Assembly (NCBI RefSeq): GCF_029814175.1
Contig: NZ_CP122312.1
Coordinates: forward strand, 1,612,001-1,676,000
Direction: 5' to 3'
From: Halospeciosus flavus
GTDB taxonomy: Archaea; Halobacteriota; Halobacteria; Halobacteriales; Halobacteriaceae
Length of the DNA: 64,000 bases
The notes under the pieces are model-generated. The model was given only the letters and a program-made list of their open reading frames with translations. It did not search any database and had not been told where the DNA came from. A program made the position numbers and the translations under genes. Of this stretch, positions 57,792 to 64,000 are shown in pieces. Position 1 is the first letter of the stretch. Each line of letters opens with the position of its first letter.

Positions 57792-59540
57792 ATGCACGAG
57801 GACCTGAACTGGGCCATCGGCGGCGAAGCCGGCGATGGAATCGACTCCACCGGCAAAATCTTCGCACAGGCGCTCGCGCGCGCCGGCCGGCACGTCTTCA
57901 CCTCGAAGGACTTCGCGTCCCGCATCCGAGGTGGCTACACCGCTTACAAGGTCAGAACGTCCGTCGACGACGTCAACAGCGTCGTCGACCGCCTCGACGT
58001 ACTCATCGCGCTCACGGAGCGCACCGTCGACGAGAACCTCGAAGAACTCCACGAGGGCAGCGTCGTCCTCTACGACGGCGAACGAACCGAGTTCAGCGAC
58101 TTCGAGGCCCCCGAAGACGTCACGGGTCTCGACGTCCCGCTGAAGTCGCTCGCCGAGGACGCGGGCGGTGCCATCATGCGGAACATCGTCGCGCTCGGCG
58201 CGGTCTGTGAAGTCACGAGCTTCCCCGTCGAGTTCCTCGACGAGTCCCTGGAGAAGCGCTTCGGTGGCAAGGGCGAGAAGATCGTCGAAGGCAACAAACA
58301 GGCCGCTCGGCTCGGCGCCGAGTACGTCCGCGAGAACTACTCCGAGGTCGGCGAGCAGTACGACCTCGAGACGACCGACGAGGACTACGTCCTGCTCAAC
58401 GGCGACGAGGCCATCGGCATGGGCGCCATCGCCGCCGGTTGTCGTTTCTACTCGGGATACCCCATCACCCCGGCGACGGACGTGATGGAGTACCTCACGG
58501 GACGCATCGAGCAGTACGGCGGTCACGTCGTCCAGGCCGAGGACGAACTCTCCGCCATCAACATGGCGCTCGGCGCCGCCCGCGCCGGTGCCCGCGCGAT
58601 GACCGCGACGTCCGGACCGGGTATCGACCTCATGTCCGAGACGTTCGGTCTCGCCGCGACCTCCGAGACGCCCCTGGTCATCACCAACGTCATGCGCTCG
58701 GGTCCCTCCACCGGGATGCCGACCAAGCAAGAGCAGGGCGACCTCAACATGATGCTCTACGGCGGCCACGGTGAGGTCCCCCGCTTCGTCCTCGCGCCGA
58801 CGACCGTCGCGGAGTGCTTCTGGAAGACCGTCGAGGCGTTCAACCTCGCCGAGAAGTACCAGACGCCCGTCTACCTCACGGCCGACCTCGCGATGGCGGT
58901 CACGGAGAAGACGTTCAAGCCCGAGGCCTTCGACATGGACGAAGTCGAGATCGACCGCGGGAAGGTCGTCGACGAGGACGACATCTCCGCCTGGCAGAAC
59001 GAGAAGGACCAGTTCAAGCCCCACGCCGTCACCGCCGACGGCGTCAGCCCCCGCGCCTTCCCCGGCACGGAGGGTGGCGTCCACATGAGTACGGGCCTGG
59101 AGCACGACGAACTCGGCCGTCGTACCGAGGACACGGACGTCCGCGTCGAACAGGTCGACAAGCGCCAGCAGAAGGTCGAAACCGCCCGCGAACGCGAGGA
59201 CTTCGACTACCGCGAGTTCGGGAACCCCGACTCCGACAACCTCGTCGTCTCGTGGGGCTCCAACGAGGGCGCCCTCGTCGAGGCACTCGACTACCTCGAG
59301 GAGTCGGGCGTCGACGTGCGACTCATCTCCGTCCCGTACATCTTCCCGCGGCCCGACCTCACCGAGGACATCGAGGCCGCCGACCAGACCGTCGTCGTGG
59401 AGTGTAACGCGACCGGGCAGTTCGCCGACCTCGTCGAACACGACGCGCTCACCAGGGTCAAGCGCATCAACAAGTACGACGGTGTCCAGTTCAAGGCGGA
59501 CGAACTCGCAGAGGACATCGAGACCCAACTGGAGGCCTAA
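57792..59540 (+). CDS. korA: 2-oxoacid:ferredoxin oxidoreductase alpha subunit (KorA-like)
   Basis: 582 residues, the fused gamma-alpha subunit. The N-terminal gamma domain starts WAIGGEAGDGIDSTGKIFAQ and has DFASRIRGGYTAYK. The alpha part has FYSGYPITPATDVMEYLT (YPITP motif), AEDELSAINMALGAARAGAR, SGPGIDLMSE and SGPSTGMPTKQEQ. It converts 2-oxoglutarate (or another 2-oxoacid) and CoA to an acyl-CoA, reducing ferredoxin. The size, with KorB, matches the haloarchaeal KorAB rather than the larger PorAB. GGCTTTTTGC lies about 27-35 bases before the ATG. Confidence 0.9.
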   Translation: MHEDLNWAIGGEAGDGIDSTGKIFAQALARAGRHVFTSKDFASRIRGGYTAYKVRTSVDDVNSVVDRLDVLIALTERTVDENLEELHEGSVVLYDGERTEFSDFEAPEDVTGLDVPLKSLAEDAGGAIMRNIVALGAVCEVTSFPVEFLDESLEKRFGGKGEKIVEGNKQAARLGAEYVRENYSEVGEQYDLETTDEDYVLLNGDEAIGMGAIAAGCRFYSGYPITPATDVMEYLTGRIEQYGGHVVQAEDELSAINMALGAARAGARAMTATSGPGIDLMSETFGLAATSETPLVITNVMRSGPSTGMPTKQEQGDLNMMLYGGHGEVPRFVLAPTTVAECFWKTVEAFNLAEKYQTPVYLTADLAMAVTEKTFKPEAFDMDEVEIDRGKVVDEDDISAWQNEKDQFKPHAVTADGVSPRAFPGTEGGVHMSTGLEHDELGRRTEDTDVRVEQVDKRQQKVETAREREDFDYREFGNPDSDNLVVSWGSNEGALVEALDYLEESGVDVRLISVPYIFPRPDLTEDIEAADQTVVVECNATGQFADLVEHDALTRVKRINKYDGVQFKADELAEDIETQLEA

Positions 59541-59544
59541 CACA

Positions 59545-60411
59545 ATGAGCTCAGACGTTCGCTTCACCGACTTCAAGTCCGACAAGCAGCCCACCTGGTG
59601 TCCCGGGTGTGGTGACTTCGGCACGATGAACGGCATGATGAAGGCACTCGCCAGCACGGGCAACTCCCCCGACAACACGTTCGTCGTGGCGGGTATCGGT
59701 TGCTCGGGCAAGATCGGGACGTACATGCGCTCCTACGCGCTCCACGGCGTCCACGGTCGCGCCCTCCCCGTCGGCACGGGCGTGAAACTCGCCAACCCCG
59801 ACCTCGAAGTGATGGTCGCAGGTGGCGACGGTGACGGCTACTCCATCGGTGCGGGCCACTTCATCCACGCCGTCCGCCGCAACATCGACATCACGTACGT
59901 CGTGATGGACAACCGTATCTACGGTCTCACCAAGGGGCAGGCGTCCCCGACCTCCCGGCCGGACTTCGAGACGTCGACGACCCCCGAGGGTCCCCAGCAG
60001 CCGCCGGTCAACCCGCTCGCGCTCGCGATGGCGGCCGGTGGCTCGTTCATCGCCCAGTCGTTCTCCAGTCACGCCCAGCGCCACCAGGAGATCATCGAGG
60101 AGGCCATCGAGCACGACGGCTTCTCGCTGGTCAACACGTTCAGTCCCTGCGTGACGTTCAACGACGTCGACACGTACGACTACTTCCGCGACTCGCTGGT
60201 CGACCTCAAGGAAGAAGAGGACTTCGACCGCCACGATTACGACCAGGCGAAGGGGAAGATCCTCGACGCGGACAAGGAGTACATGGGTGTCCTCTACCAG
60301 AACGAGAACGCCCAGTCCTACGAGCAGTCCCACGGCGTCGACGAGAACATGGCCGAGATCCCCGACGGCGCCCCCGAGGGCGCGATGGACCTCGTCCGCG
60401 AGTTCTACTGA
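59545..60411 (+). CDS. korB: 2-oxoacid:ferredoxin oxidoreductase beta subunit (KorB-like)
   Basis: 288 residues, the TPP and iron-sulfur subunit. The [4Fe-4S] cysteines are Cys19 and Cys22 (CPGCG), Cys53 (GIGCSGK) and Cys202 (FSPCVTF). The TPP motif is GGDGDGYSIG...N, with DN at MDNRIYGLTKGQ. It starts 4 bases after the korA stop, so the genes are an operon. A pyruvate-specific enzyme cannot be excluded. Confidence 0.92.
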   Translation: MSSDVRFTDFKSDKQPTWCPGCGDFGTMNGMMKALASTGNSPDNTFVVAGIGCSGKIGTYMRSYALHGVHGRALPVGTGVKLANPDLEVMVAGGDGDGYSIGAGHFIHAVRRNIDITYVVMDNRIYGLTKGQASPTSRPDFETSTTPEGPQQPPVNPLALAMAAGGSFIAQSFSSHAQRHQEIIEEAIEHDGFSLVNTFSPCVTFNDVDTYDYFRDSLVDLKEEEDFDRHDYDQAKGKILDADKEYMGVLYQNENAQSYEQSHGVDENMAEIPDGAPEGAMDLVREFY

Positions 60412-60570
60412 GGACTCGCCACACCACGCCGCGTTCTCACTTTTTCGTGTCGCTCCGCCGTCGAGTCACGACTCCGCCCCCAACTTCTGTTCCTCGGGAA
60501 GCGTCGGAATTTGGCGGGTAGACGGCCGTGTTCAGCAACACTGATTACGTCGACTCCGTTTCGTAGTTCT

Positions 60571-61809
60571 ATGACCGACCGCTTTGACGTGGCCATCGCC
60601 GGCGCCGGTCCCGCCGGGGCGCAGTGCGCGCGGGACCTCGCTCAGCGGGACTACGACGTGGTGCTCTTAGAGGCCGAACAGGAAGACGAGTTCCCGCGTC
60701 AGAGCAACAAATCGACCGCGGGGACGTTCCCGTCGATGATGTCCTCCTTCGGGATTCCCGACGACGTCGTGATGCAGTACACCGACAGCGTCGTCCTCGA
60801 ATCGCCGAACGAACACTACACGAAACACCAACCCGGTGCCGTCCTCGAGTTCGGCGACTTCAAGAACTTCCTCGTCGACGACGCACGCGACCACGGCGCC
60901 GAGGTGTGGTTCGACTCCCGCGTCTCCAAGCCCGTCATGGAGGGCGGCGAGGCCGTCGGCATCCGCTACGCCGGCGACGAGGAGGTCCACGCCGACATCA
61001 TTGTCGACGCGACCGGTCCCGCCGCCCCGCTCTCGAAGGCACTGAACGTCAGCCACCTCGAACGCGAGAAGCAGGCCATCGGCATCGAGTGGGAGATGGA
61101 GGGCATCGACATCGACCACGAGGGGTACGCCGACCTCCACGACGCGATGATGCTCCGCCTCGACCACGACATCGCCCCCGGTGGCTACTCCTGGATCTTC
61201 CACACCGGCGAGGACACCGCGAAGGTCGGCCTCTGTTACATCCAGAACGAGAGCCACCGTAACCACGCCCAGCAGGGCATGAGTATCGACGACTACCTCG
61301 AGTACTGGCTGGACACCGACCCGCGCTTCGAGAACGCGAGGAAACTCGAAGGCAAGCAACACCGCGGCTCCGCACACCTCCAGACTCCCGGGAAACTCCA
61401 CACGGACAACTTCATGGCCATCGGGGACACCGTCCCGACCATCGACCCGCTGTGGGGCGAAGGAATTCACAAGTGCATGGCCTCGGGCCGTGCGGCCGCC
61501 ATCGCCGCCGACTACTGTCTCACGCCCGACGAGCGCGACACCTCCGCGGCGAACCTCTCCGTCTACGAGGACCTCTGGCACGAGCGCGTCGCGCCGAACG
61601 CCCGCACCCGCCTCGCGATGACACACCTCCTCTACCTCGCGGACAACGAGCGCTACGACACGCTGATGCAAGACCTCCAGCAACTCCCCGACGACATCCT
61701 CTCGAAGGCCAACGAGGGCGACCCCCGCGCCATCTTGAAGCTCTTCCACGCCGACGACGTCTCGCTGGTGAAGCGCTTCGCACGCGAGGAACTCGTCGAC
61801 CTGCTCTGA
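60571..61809 (+). CDS. Geranylgeranyl reductase family protein
   Basis: 412-residue FAD-binding reductase. It has the Rossmann start DVAIAGAGPAGAQCARDLA, SNKSTAGTFPSMM, the substrate-side YSWIFHTGEDTAKVGLCY and FMAIGDTVPTIDPLWGEGIHK. In archaea this family saturates the geranylgeranyl chains of ether lipids, which fits the DGGGP synthase gene at 20.8 kb. Some members act on other prenyl chains or quinones, so the substrate is uncertain. CTGATTACG lies about 28 bases before the ATG. Confidence 0.85.
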   Translation: MTDRFDVAIAGAGPAGAQCARDLAQRDYDVVLLEAEQEDEFPRQSNKSTAGTFPSMMSSFGIPDDVVMQYTDSVVLESPNEHYTKHQPGAVLEFGDFKNFLVDDARDHGAEVWFDSRVSKPVMEGGEAVGIRYAGDEEVHADIIVDATGPAAPLSKALNVSHLEREKQAIGIEWEMEGIDIDHEGYADLHDAMMLRLDHDIAPGGYSWIFHTGEDTAKVGLCYIQNESHRNHAQQGMSIDDYLEYWLDTDPRFENARKLEGKQHRGSAHLQTPGKLHTDNFMAIGDTVPTIDPLWGEGIHKCMASGRAAAIAADYCLTPDERDTSAANLSVYEDLWHERVAPNARTRLAMTHLLYLADNERYDTLMQDLQQLPDDILSKANEGDPRAILKLFHADDVSLVKRFAREELVDLL

Positions 61810-61869
61810 GACCCGGCGACTTCCACGGCAGTCCGAACGTTCTTTCTCCGACCGCCCGAAGTCCCCTCC

Positions 61870-62700
61870 GTGACCGACCTCCCCGACAGTGACGACTGTC
61901 CGCGAACGAACGGAATGCCGGTCCTCGGTCTCGGCACCTGGCAGAACGAGGACCCCGAACAGTGTGCACAGAGCGTCGAGGCGGCCCTCGAAGTGGGCTA
62001 TCGGCACGTCGACACCGCCCAGATCTACGAGAACGAGGACGCCGTCGGCGACGGACTCGAACGCGCCGACGTCGACCGCGAGGACGTCTTCCTCGCGACG
62101 AAGATCTGGACGAGCAACCTCTCGTACGACGACGTGCTGGAGACGTTCGACGAGAGCCTCGACCGCCTCGACGTCGACTACGTGGACCTCCTCTACGTCC
62201 ACTGGCCGGCCAACGAGTACGAGGCCGAGGACACCCTCGCGGCCTTCGACGAACTCTACGACGAGGGGCGAATCGAGCACGTCGGCGTGAGTAACTTCGA
62301 ACCGCGCCACCTGGACACGGCGCGCGAGGTACTCGACGCGCCGCTGTTCGCCAATCAGGTCGAGATGCACCCGCTGCTCCCGCAGGAGGACCTCCGCGCG
62401 TACGCCGACGACCACGACGTCGAACTCGTCGCCTACTCGCCGCTCGCCCGCGGTGACGTCTTCGACGTCCCGGCTATCCAGGACGTCGCGGAGAAACACG
62501 GCGTCAGCGAGGCGCGGGTGAGCCTCGCGTGGCTCCGCGAGAAGGGCGTCACCGCCATCCCGAAGGCGACCTCCGAGGAACACGTCGTCGACAACTGGCG
62601 CAGCCTCGACGTCGAACTCGACGACGCGGACGTCGAGCAGATCGACGCCATCGAAGCAGAAGAGCGGAAGGTCGACCCCGACTTCGCGCCCTGGAACTAG
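61870..62700 (+). CDS. Aldo/keto reductase (2,5-diketogluconate reductase-like)
   Basis: 276 residues of the AKR superfamily, second type in the window. The catalytic residues are Asp and Tyr in YRHVDTAQIYENEDA, Lys in FLATKIWTSN and His in LLYVHWPANEY. The cofactor loop is IPKATSEEHVVDN. Start GTG 61870. Its TAG shares CTAG with the convergent amidohydrolase stop. Likely reduces small aldehydes or ketones with NAD(P)H. Confidence 0.92.
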   Translation: MTDLPDSDDCPRTNGMPVLGLGTWQNEDPEQCAQSVEAALEVGYRHVDTAQIYENEDAVGDGLERADVDREDVFLATKIWTSNLSYDDVLETFDESLDRLDVDYVDLLYVHWPANEYEAEDTLAAFDELYDEGRIEHVGVSNFEPRHLDTAREVLDAPLFANQVEMHPLLPQEDLRAYADDHDVELVAYSPLARGDVFDVPAIQDVAEKHGVSEARVSLAWLREKGVTAIPKATSEEHVVDNWRSLDVELDDADVEQIDAIEAEERKVDPDFAPWN

Positions 62701-63857
62701 GCGACGATTTCGCCGTTCGCCACGACGAACTCCGGTTCCTGGTACGCCGTCACGTCCTCCCGCGGGTTCTCCGGGAGGACGACGAGGTCCGCTCGATACC
62801 CCGTCTCGATACGTCCGACGTCGTCGAGGCCCAGCAGGTCCGCGGCGTTCACCGTGGCCGCCCGGACCGCCTCGGTGGGGTCGAGTCCGTACTCGACCAT
62901 CAACTCGAGTTCCTCGGCGGCGTCGGCGTGGAAGTTGAACGGCGTCCCGGCGTCGGTCCCCATCGCGACCGTCACACCCTCGTCGAGGGCGAACTCCCAG
63001 GCGCGCTCGAACGCCTCGGTCGCCTCCTCTGCCTTCTCGACGGCCCACCCCGGAATCCCCGAGTCCGGTCCCTGCTCGACGATGCCGTGGAGCGCCTTCG
63101 CCGTGGGGACCCAGTAGGTGTTGCGCTCGGCCATCAGCCGGGCGGCTTCGCGGTCCATGAACGTCCCGTGTTCGACGCTCGTGATGCCCGCGCGGACGGC
63201 GTTCTTCAGCCCCTCGGCGCCGTGCGCGTGGGCGGCGGTCGGTCGGCCCTTCGCGTTCGCCGTCTCGACGAGGGCACGGAGTTCGTCTTCGAGGAGTTCC
63301 GGCGCGCCGATGTCGGCACCCTCGGTGAGCACGCCGCCCGTGGCCATGCACTTGACGACGTCCGCGCCCGCCCGGAGTTGTTCGCGCACCGCCTTGCGAA
63401 CCTCGGCCTCGCCGTCGGCCTCGCGGCCGGACCAGTGGCCGTGGCCGCCCGTCATGCAGACGTTCTGGCCGGCGGCGACGACCCGCGGTCCGGCGACGAG
63501 TCCCTCCTCGACGGCGCGGGCGGCGTCCACCGCGACGGTCCCCGGTGCGCCGAGGTCCCGAACCGTCGTCACCCCCGCTTCGACGGCGTCGCGGAGGTTC
63601 GCTGCCGCGCGGTAGGCGGCCGTTGACTCGGTGTCCGCCTGGAGTTCCCCGGGGTCGGCCCGCCCGTCGAGAGTGAGGTGGACGTGGGCGTCCACGAGAC
63701 CGGGCGCGAGCACTCGCCCGTCGAGGTCGCGTTCGCGTTCCGCGTCCGGTCCGGAGAGGTCCTCCTCGACCGCGACGATTTCGCCGTCTTCGACCGCGAC
63801 GTCGGCGCTTCGGCTCCCGGTGGCGTCGACGACCGTCGCGTTACGGAGTAGCAACAT
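62697..63857 (-). CDS. Amidohydrolase (imidazolonepropionase/prolidase-like)
   Basis: 386 residues of the metal-dependent amidohydrolase superfamily. Ligands are HVH in LVDAHVHLTLDG, the Lys in DVVKCMATGGVL, His in PTAAHAHGAEGL, His in SVEHGTFMD and Asp in AMGTDAGTPFNF. Close relatives include Xaa-Pro dipeptidase-like and imidazolonepropionase-like proteins. The substrate is unknown. The ATG at 63857 is preceded by a short spacer and the next upstream gene on the same strand. Confidence 0.9.
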   Translation of the reverse strand: MLLLRNATVVDATGSRSADVAVEDGEIVAVEEDLSGPDAERERDLDGRVLAPGLVDAHVHLTLDGRADPGELQADTESTAAYRAAANLRDAVEAGVTTVRDLGAPGTVAVDAARAVEEGLVAGPRVVAAGQNVCMTGGHGHWSGREADGEAEVRKAVREQLRAGADVVKCMATGGVLTEGADIGAPELLEDELRALVETANAKGRPTAAHAHGAEGLKNAVRAGITSVEHGTFMDREAARLMAERNTYWVPTAKALHGIVEQGPDSGIPGWAVEKAEEATEAFERAWEFALDEGVTVAMGTDAGTPFNFHADAAEELELMVEYGLDPTEAVRAATVNAADLLGLDDVGRIETGYRADLVVLPENPREDVTAYQEPEFVVANGEIVA

Positions 63858-63905
63858 ACCCCGGTCTGCTCGGGGCGAGCGCTAAAAAGGTGCGGTGGCG
63901 GTGAT

Positions 63906-64000
63906 TCAGAACGGGGCGTCGACGTCGTCGGCGGACGCCGTCTCGCTCCCGCCGTCGGCCTCGACGTCGACCGTCTCGGGGTCGACGTTCAGCGTCTCCG
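63906..64000 (-). CDS. 3' end of an unknown acidic protein
   Basis: The last 30 codons of a gene cut by the right edge: ETLNVDPETVDVEADGGSET then ASADDVDAPF and a TGA at 63906-63908. The acidic tail ending in a Pro-Phe pair recalls the C-terminus of single-stranded DNA-binding proteins, but 30 residues do not identify a family. Confidence 0.6.
   Translation of the reverse strand, partial: ETLNVDPETVDVEADGGSETASADDVDAPF

Noticed and set aside
1..64000. CRISPR array or cas genes
   Set aside because: No regularly spaced repeats with unique spacers and no Cas proteins were seen. The repeats at 7.8, 46.2 and 54.9 kb are too few and irregular.

Overview
The window comes from a halophilic archaeon (class Halobacteria). 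The evidence is very high G+C, strongly acidic deduced proteins, leaderless genes with TATA-like boxes about 25-30 bases before the start codon, TFB, archaeal SRP RNA, PGF-CTERM and Tat lipoprotein signals, a halocyanin, and archaeal ether-lipid enzymes. It reads as ordinary chromosome. I saw no prophage, CRISPR array or intact insertion sequence.

Layout. 1-3.7 kb: the heat-shock chaperone genes grpE, dnaK and dnaJ on the minus strand (dnaJ runs off the left edge). 3.8-4.3 kb: a frameshifted small membrane protein gene and a palindrome that may be an IS200/IS605 end. 4.5-7.8 kb: XPB-like helicase and its nuclease partner Bax1, with a lipoprotein gene between. 7.8-8.9 kb: a SatD-like gene with a repeat-rich promoter and a coupled membrane protein. 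8.9-13.7 kb: an RNA m5C methyltransferase with its detached RNA-binding domain, a universal stress protein, a PAC2 protein and an M28 peptidase. 14-18.6 kb: two glycosyltransferases, RNase P component 4, a CRM-domain protein and an MscS channel. 18.7-19.0 kb: SRP RNA on the minus strand. 19-22 kb: cysteine synthase, CoA-binding protein, DGGGP synthase and tRNA-Arg(TCG).

22-30.5 kb: a TFB, two tandem beta-propeller paralogues with Ser/Thr/Gly/Asp tails, a PGF-CTERM protein with a coupled membrane protein, DUF2797, an Mrr-like nuclease, an SRAP protein and an AspA-like deacylase. 30.6-36.6 kb: a possible structured RNA, an FilR1-type regulator, DoxX, and an ABC exporter in which one permease is joined to a PrsW-like domain. 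36.7-45 kb: MscS, M20 amidohydrolase, thioredoxin-like, MBL-fold, DUF5995, uracil-DNA glycosylase, halocyanin and an Fe-S photolyase.

45-50 kb: two small winged-helix regulators and a copper cluster (two CopZ chaperones, the CopA ATPase, and an AsnC-TRASH sensor). A matching promoter motif lies before copA and the second copZ, and a partial match before the sensor. 50-55 kb: a PGF-CTERM surface protein, a 2TM-TrkA potassium channel, a RecA-like ATPase, a GIY-YIG protein and a repeat-rich spacer. 55-64 kb: aldo/keto reductase, a degenerate Nudix protein, a flavin reductase, KorAB 2-oxoacid:ferredoxin oxidoreductase, a geranylgeranyl reductase, a second aldo/keto reductase, an amidohydrolase and the tail of an unknown acidic protein.

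The points most worth following up are the shared copper-promoter motif, the SatD operator array, the ABC-permease/PrsW fusion, the detached PUA-like domain coupled to the NSUN methyltransferase, the duplicated hairpin at the 3' end of copA, and the possible structured RNA at 30.6 kb.
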